A stretch of 16,002 nt of DNA, taken from positions 1-16,002 of the forward strand of contig JAZNEA010000022.1 of assembly GCA_045588325.1 (NCBI GenBank), written 5' to 3'. The DNA comes from RGIG7378 sp045588325. GTDB lineage: Bacteria > Bacillota > Clostridia > RGIG7378. The notes under the pieces were generated by a model. That model ran no database searches, was not told where the DNA came from, and saw only the letters and a program-made list of their open reading frames with translations. Position 1 is the stretch's first letter, and each line of letters starts with the position of its first letter. Shown here one piece after another: positions 1 to 7,064 of this stretch. The translations under genes and the position numbers were made by a program.

Positions 1-2
1 TA

Positions 3-248
3 AGGGCATACCGTAGAAAACATAACATGCCCACATATGCAGAGGAGAAAGGAATAGTTCCTAATGCACCTCCAGAGTCTAAAGATCTAGTCTTAAAGGT
101 AAAAGAACTAGAAAATAAGCTGAAAGAAAAAGACAAAGAAAGTACAATTGGCGTTATAATTAACTGTATAGTTACCCAAGCCGGAGCAACTGTTGACAAT
201 ATCGTCCGTGTTTACAATGAAGTTGAAACGACTTCAGACAGAACGTAG
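3..248 (+). CDS. 3' end of an unrecognised protein gene (partial)
   Basis: The frame is open from the left edge through the ATG at 27 to a TAG at 246-248. No ribosome binding site precedes that ATG, so I read this as the C-terminal ~81 residues of a longer protein that starts outside the window. The visible part has a charged Lys/Glu-rich stretch likely to form a helix or short coiled coil (around LKVKELENKLKEKDKE), then a more hydrophobic tail with a TIGVIINCIV segment. I do not recognise the family. The charged-helix layout resembles DNA-binding or transposase-accessory proteins, but that is only a resemblance. It reads towards rpmH, in the place where dnaA or oriC normally lies in Bacillota. 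Confidence 0.5.
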   Translation, partial: RAYRRKHNMPTYAEEKGIVPNAPPESKDLVLKVKELENKLKEKDKESTIGVIINCIVTQAGATVDNIVRVYNEVETTSDRT

Positions 249-413
249 TAGGCTGTATCAAATGAATTCATATTCATCGCCTGTAAAATGCACACAAACC
301 TTCATAGCTTCGCTCCCCATTTCACTTTTCACTCTTCACTTTTAACTTTTAACTTTTAACTCTTAACTCCACATTAGTCCCCTTTCCGTCCCGCTATACA
401 CTAAATCTAGGAG
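249..413. other. spacer upstream of rpmH with heptamer repeat
   Basis: I see no gene here. The spacer holds a 10-bp palindrome (ATGAATTCAT, 262-271) and a pyrimidine-rich tract with a 7-bp period (about 328-368) related to the arms of the long inverted repeats elsewhere in the window. No DnaA box of the form TTATNCACA is visible on either strand, and there is no clear terminator for the partial gene upstream. Confidence 0.6.
328..368. repeat. heptamer tandem repeat (TTTTAAC/TTTTCAC type)
   Basis: Successive 7-bp units read TTTTCAC, TCTTCAC, TTTTAAC (three copies) and TCTTAAC, so the period is 7 with variation mostly at positions 2 and 5. The same alphabet of heptamers (TCTTATC, TCTTAAC) makes up the arms of the imperfect inverted repeats at 10869-10974, 11019-11145 and 15922-16002. 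With the preceding CTTCATAGCTTCGCTCC (about 299-315) this looks like a degenerate half-copy of that family. A 7-bp period is out of phase with codons, and the tract lies outside any gene. Confidence 0.75.
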
Positions 414-442
414 TTGACACAAAATTCCATCTCAAATATAAT
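414..442 (+). promoter_or_regulatory. sigma-A promoter of the rpmH operon
   Basis: A perfect -35 TTGACA (414-419) and a perfect -10 TATAAT (437-442) are separated by 17 bp. Transcription should start near 449, giving a leader of about 55 nt with a small CCCT/AGGG hairpin (454-464). This consensus strength fits an operon headed by a ribosomal protein gene. Confidence 0.9.
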
Positions 443-482
443 TCATCCGTATGCCCTTGTAGGGTTACTATTAATTTACGCA

Positions 483-500
483 AAAAACTTGGAGGTTTTT
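483..500 (+). promoter_or_regulatory. rpmH ribosome binding site in a small hairpin
   Basis: The Shine-Dalgarno GGAGG (491-495) ends 9 nt before the ATG at 505. It is framed by AAAAAC (483-488) and GTTTTT (495-500), which can pair into a 6-bp, mostly A-U stem with the loop TTGGAG. Most of the Shine-Dalgarno would sit in the loop. Such a weak stem may have no role; I report it as a visible structure. Confidence 0.45.
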
Positions 501-504
501 ATAT

Positions 505-639
505 ATGAAAGAGACATTTAATCCCAACACAAGATCCAGAAGCAAGAAGCACGGTTTCCGCCTCAGAATGAGCACAGCTAATGGCCGCAAGGTTCTCAAG
601 GCCAGAAGAGCAAAGGGCAGAAAGGTTCTCTCTGCATAA
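505..639 (+). CDS. rpmH: 50S ribosomal protein L34
   Basis: This 44-residue basic protein is too short for a typical ORF cutoff but unmistakable. It begins MKETFNPNTR, continues through KKHGFRLRMSTANGRKVL and ends RRAKGRKVLSA, the L34 signature at the family's usual length. L34 sits inside the large ribosomal subunit contacting 23S rRNA. The ATG follows GGAGG at good spacing and a perfect sigma-A promoter. rnpA starts 36 nt downstream, as in nearly all bacteria. A small oddity is Glu at position 3, where Arg or Gln is usual. Identification is near certain. Confidence 0.97.
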   Translation: MKETFNPNTRSRSKKHGFRLRMSTANGRKVLKARRAKGRKVLSA

Positions 640-675
640 GACTTGTATTTCAGGTCTTATTTTTAGTGATTTCGG

Positions 676-1074
676 ATGATCAATACAGTCTCTCTCAAGC
701 GAGGTAGCGATATTGTCAGGACCTTTAGGCACGGCAAGTTTAAGGCTGGTCGTTATTTGACGGTATACGTCAGATATAATCGACTGCCTTATAACAGGCT
801 GGCTGTCAGCCAGGTCAAGCATTTTGGCAACAGCGTTGAGAGAAATAGGGCAAAGCGTCTCAGCAGGGAAAACTACTCTAAACTCGAACCAGGGCTCATT
901 ACAGGTATAGATATGGTAATAGTAGCCCGCGCCTGCAACCCTAAGCCCGACTATTATATGGTCAATTCCGAGCTTAAGTATCTATTTGGTAAATTAGAGC
1001 TTTTCAAAAAGGATAGTACAGGTGAAGAAAATATTCCTTTGGATGATTCGGTATTACCAGAATCATCTATCTAA
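676..1074 (+). CDS. rnpA: Ribonuclease P protein component
   Basis: This is the protein subunit of RNase P, which helps the catalytic RNA bind and cleave the 5' leader of precursor tRNAs. The signature GNSVERNRAKRLSRE (residues 51-65, with the RNR motif at 56-58) and the N-terminal KRGSDIVRTFRHGKF match the family. The product is 132 residues, somewhat longer than the usual 110-120, because of an acidic tail (EENIPLDDSVLPESSI) that overlaps yidD. The ATG at 676 is the first possible start after an in-frame stop at 667-669. No strong Shine-Dalgarno is present, so translation may depend on coupling to rpmH. Family assignment is secure. Confidence 0.95.
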   Translation: MINTVSLKRGSDIVRTFRHGKFKAGRYLTVYVRYNRLPYNRLAVSQVKHFGNSVERNRAKRLSRENYSKLEPGLITGIDMVIVARACNPKPDYYMVNSELKYLFGKLELFKKDSTGEENIPLDDSVLPESSI

Positions 1075-1234
1075 ATTAAAGGGATTACCCACGTGCAGAT
1101 TCGTTCCCACGTGTTCTCAATACGCCTACGAAGCAATACAAAAACATGGAGCCCTCAAAGGGGGCTTTCTAGCGTTATGGAGACTTTTAAGGTGTAACCC
1201 CTTTTGCAAAGGTGGATATGACCCTGTCCCATAG
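1022..1234 (+). CDS. yidD: Membrane protein insertion efficiency factor YidD
   Basis: This 70-residue protein carries the YidD core: MIRYYQNHLS near the start, CRFVPTCSQYAYEAIQKHG with its cysteines, and WRLLRCNPFCKGGYDPVP at the end. YidD is a small inner-membrane-associated protein thought to assist YidC-dependent insertion. The start is GTG at 1022, supported by AAAGGA (1008-1013) at 8-nt spacing. It overlaps the end of rnpA by 53 nt in another frame, a common arrangement for this pair. yidC follows after 29 nt. Length and motifs are typical. Confidence 0.95.
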   Translation: MKKIFLWMIRYYQNHLSKLKGLPTCRFVPTCSQYAYEAIQKHGALKGGFLALWRLLRCNPFCKGGYDPVP

Positions 1235-1263
1235 AACAACAAGCAAAATAACAGGAGATAAAT

Positions 1264-2241
1264 ATGTTCGATTTTATTATTAAGCCCATTGGTGCTTTTT
1301 TCCTGTGGATGTATAACACAATTGCCTTCCAGAACTATGGTTTGGCAATTATTTACTTCACAGTAATCGTTCAGCTGTTGATGATTCCTCTCACAATTAA
1401 GAGATGTAGATCCACTCTCCAACTGCAGAAGATTAATCCTCAGCTCCAGCACCTTCAGAAGAAGTACGGCAACGATCAGCAGAGACTCCAGGCAGAGCAG
1501 CAGAAGCTGTACGAATCTATCGGCTACAACCCCATGAGCGGATGTACTCCTCTGCTCATCCAGCTGCCCGTTATCATGATACTGTGGCAGGTTATCGGTA
1601 GCCCCTTGCAGTACGTATTTAACTGGTCTGCAGCAGCTATCGAGAAGGCATGCACCATTGTTTCTGGTGCAGTAGAGGGACTTGAGCTCACAACAAGAGC
1701 AGCTTATTACCAGATCACAATTATGCTGCACAAGGATGTTCTTCCTGCAGAATTTTTTACAGAGTTCGGCCTGCAGAACAACTTGTTCAACATGGATATG
1801 TTCGGCATGAACCTGGGACGTATTCCTGACTGGCATCCCAATGTGGTATTTGGCGAGCAGTGGAAGATTTATTTGCCATTGTTTATTTTGGCCTTAGCTT
1901 CTGCAGCGCTGTCCTTCTTCATGAACAAGATCAACATGAAGGCAACTCAGCCAGAGCAGGCAGAGAACGCTAAAAACCCAATGAATGGCTGCATGTCTAT
2001 CTATATGCCTTTGATTTCACTATTCTTGGCCTTTAAGTTCCCCGTAGGTTTGTCTATTTACTGGATGACATCTACCACCGTTTCCACAGGACTTCAGCTT
2101 GTGCTTATGAAGTACGCTAAGGCAGAGGATGCCAAGAAGGAGATTGCCCGCCAGCAAGAGCTGGAGCTTAAGAAGAAAATAATTGAGGAGCAGCAGAAGG
2201 CCAAGGAGGCAGAGCTGCATCAGGAGGAAAAGAATGACTAA
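1264..2241 (+). CDS. yidC: Membrane protein insertase YidC/Oxa1/SpoIIIJ family
   Basis: This is a Gram-positive-type membrane protein insertase of 325 residues that places Sec-dependent and Sec-independent proteins in the membrane. The segment YGLAIIYFTVIVQLLMIPLT aligns well with the first core helix of SpoIIIJ, followed by a charged coiled-coil loop (PQLQHLQKKYGND), then NPMSGCTPLLIQLPVIM and the late helix FPVGLSIYWMTS. The C-terminus is a long Lys/Glu-rich helix, as in ribosome-binding tails. There is no lipobox or signal peptide. Residue 37 is Gln (codon CAG) where the groove arginine (SpoIIIJ R73) normally sits. The start has AGGAGA upstream. It overlaps jag by 8 nt. Confidence 0.96.
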   Translation: MFDFIIKPIGAFFLWMYNTIAFQNYGLAIIYFTVIVQLLMIPLTIKRCRSTLQLQKINPQLQHLQKKYGNDQQRLQAEQQKLYESIGYNPMSGCTPLLIQLPVIMILWQVIGSPLQYVFNWSAAAIEKACTIVSGAVEGLELTTRAAYYQITIMLHKDVLPAEFFTEFGLQNNLFNMDMFGMNLGRIPDWHPNVVFGEQWKIYLPLFILALASAALSFFMNKINMKATQPEQAENAKNPMNGCMSIYMPLISLFLAFKFPVGLSIYWMTSTTVSTGLQLVLMKYAKAEDAKKEIARQQELELKKKIIEEQQKAKEAELHQEEKND

Positions 2242-2947
2242 GTCAGTAGAGACATTTGGCAAGACAATAGAGGAGGCACTTCAGGAGGCGCTTAAGCTCC
2301 TTGGTGTGGACCGCGAGCAGGTGGACTATGTCGTAATTGAGGAGCCATCCAAGGGACTCTTTGGCAAGATTAAGAATGCGAGAATTCGCGTTACCGTTTT
2401 GGACAATGAGACTGTAGACGCAGTTGAGGCAGCAGTAAGTGAGCCCGAGGCAGTTCATGCAGTAGCAGAGCCTGTTGTTGAGGCAGAGGACGATTTCCTT
2501 GAGGAAGAGGAGCTGGCCTGCGAGTACATCATTTCTGTTTGTGAGGCTATGGGCCTTGAGGTAGAACTGGTGACAGAGGTGAGCGACAACACCATCAGCA
2601 TTGAGGTTCAGGGCGAGGACCTGGGACTGCTCATCGGCAGGAGAGGCGAGACTCTGGATGCACTGCAGTATTTGGTAGGTCTTGTTGTAAACAGAAACAG
2701 AGACAAGTATTATAAGATTAGCATCGACGCAGAGAATTATAGGGCTAAGAGAGAGTCCGCTCTGATTCGTTTGGCAAAGAGAACAGCAGACAAGGTTTCC
2801 AAGTACAGGAGACCAATCACACTGGAGCCCATGAACCCTAACGAGCGCAGGATCGTTCATTCTGCATTGCAGGGATACAAGGGAGTAGAGACCTACAGCG
2901 TAGGCGAGGAACCCAACAGAAAGGTAGTCATCAGACCTGTCAGATAA
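2234..2947 (+). CDS. jag: Jag/KhpB single-stranded nucleic acid binding protein
   Basis: This RNA-binding protein of the KhpB (Jag, EloR) family has 237 residues in three parts. There is an N-terminal Jag_N domain (residues 3-56, with SKGLFG at 39-44), an acidic linker (60-95), a KH domain with the loop GRRG at 135-138, and an R3H domain with ERRIVH at 204-209. In streptococci KhpB works with KhpA in cell elongation; the role here is inferred from that family. I chose ATG 2234, not an upstream in-frame start, because AGGAGG (2222-2227) precedes it at 6-nt spacing. The start lies inside the 3' end of yidC, and the stop overlaps the mnmE start. Confidence 0.95.
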   Translation: MTKSVETFGKTIEEALQEALKLLGVDREQVDYVVIEEPSKGLFGKIKNARIRVTVLDNETVDAVEAAVSEPEAVHAVAEPVVEAEDDFLEEEELACEYIISVCEAMGLEVELVTEVSDNTISIEVQGEDLGLLIGRRGETLDALQYLVGLVVNRNRDKYYKISIDAENYRAKRESALIRLAKRTADKVSKYRRPITLEPMNPNERRIVHSALQGYKGVETYSVGEEPNRKVVIRPVR

Positions 2948-4344
2948 TGATGGACACGACAATTGCGGCGATTGCAACATCGCTGGGAACAAGTGGAATA
3001 AGTATAATCAAAATAAGCGGTTGCGAGGCTTTTGCTATTTGCGACCGCCTTTTTGTTTGCTCTGGAGGTTTTTTGTCTAAAGAACCCAACACAATCACCT
3101 ATGGCAGGATTGTCGATCCAGTTACAGGAGAGACCGTAGATCGTGTTCTGGTCAGCAAAATGCAGGCACCCAGAACATACACGGGAGAGGACGTGGTAGA
3201 GATAAACTGCCACGGCGGCGTTCTGGTCACCAGAAAGATTCTGCAGCTAGTGCTGAATGCAGGGGCTCTGCCTGCCGAACCAGGCGAGTTCACAAAGAGG
3301 GCATTTATTAACAACAAAATGGACCTGATAGAGGCAGAGGCAACCATGGATTTGATCGGAGCATCGGCTGACAAGGCGGCCAGGGTGGCAATTCAGCAAA
3401 TGGAGGGATCCCTATCCCGTGAACTTGGGCAACTGGCAGATGACCTGGCAGGCATTTGCGCCAAAATCGATCTGTCCACAGACTTTGATGAGCTGGACTC
3501 TTTTGATTACGGTCCTCAGAACGTGGCTCGGGAACTGGAGCCGGTGGTTGCAGGTCTCAACAGGTTGGCAGGCACCTTTGATTCTGGTCGCAAAATCAGG
3601 GACGGCCTGCTGGTAGTAATATGCGGCAGACCCAATGCAGGGAAATCATCCCTGCTCAACAGGATGCTGGGCGAGGAGAGAGCAATCGTTACGGACATTC
3701 CCGGTACTACCAGAGATACCGTGGAGGAGGCCATAAGCATCGGAGGATATAGGGTAAGGTTTGTGGACACCGCAGGCCTCAGACAGGGAGAGTTTTTGGA
3801 CCCTGTGGAGAAAATCGGCATCGACAGGGCGTATGCCAAGATGGAGACAGCAGACCTTATCATTTACATGGTGGATATGTGTGCCGACCTGGAGGCTCAG
3901 GCACGAGAGGCCAGGGAGACGTGTCTCAGTTATGGAGAGAAGGTTCCCGTTGTTCTAGTGGCAAACAAGGTGGATCTTTGCGGAGAGGACAAGGCCGAGG
4001 CCTTCCTCAGCAGCATCCCGGTGGAGACATATTCCGCCATCACCATCAGCGCTCTGAATGGCCAGGGGTTGGATCGATTGCAGGAGGCAATCCTGCAGCA
4101 GTGTGCTTCTGAGGATGACCTTATGGGTCAGGGCATTTTGGTCAATGAGAGGCAGAAACAATTGGTACAGAGGGCACTTGCCCATCTGTGCAGAGCCGTG
4201 GATGCGGGCAGGGGCGGGATTCCCCTTGACGTGCTGTACACTGAGATTAGCAGCGGCGTACAGGCACTGAATGAACTTACAGGAAGATATATAGACATGG
4301 AGGCCATCGACAGGATGTTCAGCTCCTATTGTGTGGGAAAATAA
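2947..4344 (+). CDS. mnmE: tRNA uridine-5-carboxymethylaminomethyl modification GTPase MnmE
   Basis: This GTPase works with MnmG to add the carboxymethylaminomethyl group at wobble U34 of tRNAs reading NNA/NNG codons. All parts are visible in 465 residues: the N-terminal folate-binding domain (TIAAIATSLGTSGI, then GEDVVEINCHGG at 80-91), G1 GRPNAGKS (227-234), TTRDT (254-258), DTAG (274-277), NKVD (340-343) and the C-terminal CVGK with its catalytic cysteine (462). The start codon overlaps the jag stop in TAATG. A second ATG at 2950 would give the more usual MDT start, so either may be used. Length is typical. Confidence 0.97.
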   Translation: MMDTTIAAIATSLGTSGISIIKISGCEAFAICDRLFVCSGGFLSKEPNTITYGRIVDPVTGETVDRVLVSKMQAPRTYTGEDVVEINCHGGVLVTRKILQLVLNAGALPAEPGEFTKRAFINNKMDLIEAEATMDLIGASADKAARVAIQQMEGSLSRELGQLADDLAGICAKIDLSTDFDELDSFDYGPQNVARELEPVVAGLNRLAGTFDSGRKIRDGLLVVICGRPNAGKSSLLNRMLGEERAIVTDIPGTTRDTVEEAISIGGYRVRFVDTAGLRQGEFLDPVEKIGIDRAYAKMETADLIIYMVDMCADLEAQAREARETCLSYGEKVPVVLVANKVDLCGEDKAEAFLSSIPVETYSAITISALNGQGLDRLQEAILQQCASEDDLMGQGILVNERQKQLVQRALAHLCRAVDAGRGGIPLDVLYTEISSGVQALNELTGRYIDMEAIDRMFSSYCVGK

Positions 4345-4349
4345 GGCGT

Positions 4350-6224
4350 ATGGAATACAATGCAGGCAAAGTAGACGTAATAGTGGTAGGCGCAGGTCAC
4401 GCAGGATGCGAGGCGGCCTTAGCTGCGGCACGAATGGGCTGTCAGACTATTTTGTTCACCATAAATATGGACGCCGTGGCAAATTTGCCATGTAATCCCA
4501 GCATAGGAGGAACGGGAAAGGGCCATCTGGTCAGAGAGATAGATGCCTTGGGCGGTGAAATGGCCAGGGCGGCGGATGCAAATATGATCCAGATTCGCAT
4601 GTTAAATCGCGGAAAGGGTCCTGCAGTATTTTCTCTGAGGGCACAGATTGACAGGAGACACTACCAGGAATATATGAAGCAGGTTGTGGAGCAGACCCCC
4701 AACTTGTTGTTGCGCCAGGGAGAGATAATAGACCTGCGCAGAACCGAGGACGGAGAGGACTGGGAGTGCGTCACGCCAACCGGCGGTGTTTATAGGGCCA
4801 AGGCGGTGATTCTCACCACAGGCACATATTTGGCAGGCTCTATCATCGTTGGAGAGTATAAGCAGACATCAGGCCCTGACGGAATTCATGCAGCCATTGG
4901 CCTGTCCGACGCAATGCGCAAGCTGGGTATAACGCTGTTTAGGTTTAAGACGGGCACCCCCTGCAGAGTCAGCCGTCGTAGCGTGGACTTCTCAAAAATG
5001 GAAATTCAGGAGGGCGAGGACGTGGAGCCCTTCTCCTACGATAGTCAGCAGGTCACAAACAGTGCATGTTGCTACTTGACCTGGACCAATGAAAAAACCC
5101 ATGACATTATCAGGGCTAATATTGGTAGAAGTCCGCTGTATTCAGGCAAGATTTCAGGCATTGGCCCACGGTATTGCCCCTCCATCGAGGACAAGGTTAT
5201 GCGATTCCCCGACAGGCATCGTCACCAGGTATTTATTGAGCCGCTGGGCATGAATACAGAGGAAATGTACGTCCAGGGGATGAGTTCTTCTTTGCCGGAG
5301 GAGGTGCAGCTGGAGATGTTGCGTTCCATCCAGGGATTGGAGAACGTGGAGGTAATGCGCACAGGATATGCCATAGAGTACGACTGCATCGATTCTCTGC
5401 AGCTCAGGTCCACTTTGGAATTCAAAAAGCACCGCGGATTGTTCTCTGCAGGACAGATTAACGGATCCTCAGGATATGAGGAGGCGGCAGCCCAGGGAAT
5501 AGTGGCTGGAATTAATGCAGCATTGCAGATTCAGGGCAGGGAGCCCATGACCATCGATCGTTCCGAGGGATACATCGGTGTGCTGATAGACGATTTGGTT
5601 ACAACGGGAGCTGACGAGCCCTATAGGATAATGACATCCCGTTCAGAATACAGGTTGTTACTGAGGCAAGATAATGCAGATGCACGCCTTACCCCCAAGG
5701 GTAGATCTGTGGGATTGATTTCAGATAGCAGATGGCAGGCATTTTTGGATAAGCAGCAGACAATTCAGCAGGAAATTGACAGGCTGGAGGCCAAACACCT
5801 GGGTACCGGTCAGGAGTTCCAGGAGTTCTTTGATCAGAGGGGCACCGCCAGACCGCAGAACGGAACAACACTGGCCAATCTCTTGAGGAGGCCGGAGCTG
5901 ACATACAGCGATATTGCGATTTTCGACAGAAAGCGACCGGATCTGCCGCAGAACGTGCAAAACGAGGTGGAGATTCGAGTAAAGTACAGCGGCTACATCA
6001 AGAACCAGCAGGAACAGGTGGAGGCCTTTAAGAAAAACCAGCAGATCAGGTTGCCGGAGGATTTGGACTACCTCAGTTTGTCGGGCCTTTCTAAGGAGGG
6101 AGCCACCAAGCTAGACAAAATCAGGCCGGAGACATTGGAACAGGCAAACCGCATTACAGGAGTTCGTCCAGCGGACATTTCTGTGCTGCTGATCGAGCTT
6201 GCCAGGAGAAAGGGACAAAAATGA
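4350..6224 (+). CDS. mnmG: tRNA uridine-5-carboxymethylaminomethyl modification enzyme MnmG (GidA)
   Basis: This is the FAD-dependent partner of MnmE in wobble-uridine modification, 624 residues. The dinucleotide-binding motif GAGHAG is at residues 14-19, followed by NLPCNPSIGGTGKGHL (45-60), RYCPSIEDK, AGQINGSSGYEEAAAQG and SEYRLLLRQDNADARLTPKG, all conserved family blocks that include the redox cysteines. I chose ATG 4350, which gives the standard MEYNAGKVDVIVVGAG start. An in-frame TTG at 4329 lies inside mnmE and is less likely. The Shine-Dalgarno is weak, so coupling to mnmE (stop at 4344) is likely. The stop overlaps the rsmG start in ATGA. Confidence 0.97.
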   Translation: MEYNAGKVDVIVVGAGHAGCEAALAAARMGCQTILFTINMDAVANLPCNPSIGGTGKGHLVREIDALGGEMARAADANMIQIRMLNRGKGPAVFSLRAQIDRRHYQEYMKQVVEQTPNLLLRQGEIIDLRRTEDGEDWECVTPTGGVYRAKAVILTTGTYLAGSIIVGEYKQTSGPDGIHAAIGLSDAMRKLGITLFRFKTGTPCRVSRRSVDFSKMEIQEGEDVEPFSYDSQQVTNSACCYLTWTNEKTHDIIRANIGRSPLYSGKISGIGPRYCPSIEDKVMRFPDRHRHQVFIEPLGMNTEEMYVQGMSSSLPEEVQLEMLRSIQGLENVEVMRTGYAIEYDCIDSLQLRSTLEFKKHRGLFSAGQINGSSGYEEAAAQGIVAGINAALQIQGREPMTIDRSEGYIGVLIDDLVTTGADEPYRIMTSRSEYRLLLRQDNADARLTPKGRSVGLISDSRWQAFLDKQQTIQQEIDRLEAKHLGTGQEFQEFFDQRGTARPQNGTTLANLLRRPELTYSDIAIFDRKRPDLPQNVQNEVEIRVKYSGYIKNQQEQVEAFKKNQQIRLPEDLDYLSLSGLSKEGATKLDKIRPETLEQANRITGVRPADISVLLIELARRKGQK

Positions 6225-6952
6225 CGGACAAAATCATAAGTTATTGTCAGCACAACGGAATACAGGTCAGTCAGGAGCAAGCCAGCTTGTTGAACCAGTA
6301 TATGGAATACATGCTGGAGTACAACACTCACACCAATCTGACGGCTATTACGGAGCCTGAGCAGTTTATAATGAAGCATTTTGTGGATTCGCTGGCACTC
6401 CTTGCGGAAATTGGAGCGGTCACAGAAGGCACTACCCTCATCGACATCGGTAGCGGAGCAGGTCTGCCAGGCATTCCTCTGGCCATCATGCTGCCTCAGT
6501 TGAAGGTGACTATGCTGGAGGCCACAGGCAAAAAGGTAACATTTATCAATAGCGCCGTAGAGAGGCTAGGCCTGACCAACGCCAAGGCCATCTGGGGCAG
6601 AGCTGAGGAGCTCAGTGGCCAGGGCAAGGAAATGAGGGAGGCTTATGATATTTCGGTAGGACGCGCCGTGGCAGCCCTGCCGGTTATGGTGGAATATTGT
6701 TCCCCATTTACAAAGGTAGGGGGACGTATGCTGGCCATGAAGGGGCCCAAGACGGATATGGAGCCACCATACGAAAAGGCGGCCAGGGCCCTTAACCTAA
6801 AGCTGCTGAATCTGCAGGAAATCTGTCTTAGCTGGGAGGATACACAGCAGGAGAGCATAAAGAGACAGATTTATTCCTTCCGAAAGACAGAAAAGTTATC
6901 GTCAAAATATCCCCGCAAAACAGGAAAAGCGGTAAAAGAGCCCATCTGCTAA
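6221..6952 (+). CDS. rsmG: 16S rRNA (guanine-N7) methyltransferase RsmG (GidB)
   Basis: This S-adenosylmethionine-dependent enzyme methylates N7 of G527 (E. coli numbering) in the 530 loop of 16S rRNA. The 243 residues include YNTHTNLTAITEPEQFIMKHFVDSL, the SAM-binding motif DIGSGAGLPGIP (75-86) and VGRAVAALPVMVEY, all typical. The ATG overlaps the mnmG stop in ATGA and is preceded by AGGAGA and AAGGGA. In some bacteria loss of rsmG gives low-level streptomycin resistance. It is the last gene of the operon, and its stop codon lies in the loop of the terminator. Confidence 0.96.
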   Translation: MTDKIISYCQHNGIQVSQEQASLLNQYMEYMLEYNTHTNLTAITEPEQFIMKHFVDSLALLAEIGAVTEGTTLIDIGSGAGLPGIPLAIMLPQLKVTMLEATGKKVTFINSAVERLGLTNAKAIWGRAEELSGQGKEMREAYDISVGRAVAALPVMVEYCSPFTKVGGRMLAMKGPKTDMEPPYEKAARALNLKLLNLQEICLSWEDTQQESIKRQIYSFRKTEKLSSKYPRKTGKAVKEPIC

Positions 6953-6970
6953 CAAGATGGGCTTTGTTTT
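6939..6970 (+). terminator. intrinsic terminator of the rpmH-rsmG operon
   Basis: AGCCCATCT (6939-6947) pairs with AGATGGGCT (6955-6963) in a 9-bp stem with a 7-nt loop, followed by a T-rich tail (TTTGTTTT). The rsmG stop codon lies in the loop, so the hairpin overlaps the coding end. Confidence 0.88.
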
Positions 6971-6974
6971 GCAT

Positions 6975-7004
6975 CGAAAACCATTACAACATGGCGAAAA
7001 CCAT
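6975..7004. promoter_or_regulatory. 10-bp direct repeats before the ParB-like gene
   Basis: CGAAAACCAT occurs at 6975-6984 and again at 6995-7004, exactly 20 bp apart (about two helical turns, so on the same DNA face). The repeats lie between the rsmG terminator and the ParB-like gene. They may be an operator for that gene or part of a promoter. I see no convincing -35/-10 pair here. The function is inference only. Confidence 0.45.
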
Positions 7005-7064
7005 CGATATGTTTTTATTTACATAGAGGTGCGGTCAAGGTAAAAATACCCTTGGGAGGTGGCC

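Noticed and set aside
1126..1836. 236-codon minus-strand reading frame across yidD and yidC
   Set aside because: It lies opposite two certain genes, has an odd Cys/Leu-rich composition and has no ribosome site.
2243..2992. 249-codon minus-strand reading frame opposite jag
   Set aside because: Shadow of jag, whose three domains are clear; no initiation signal.
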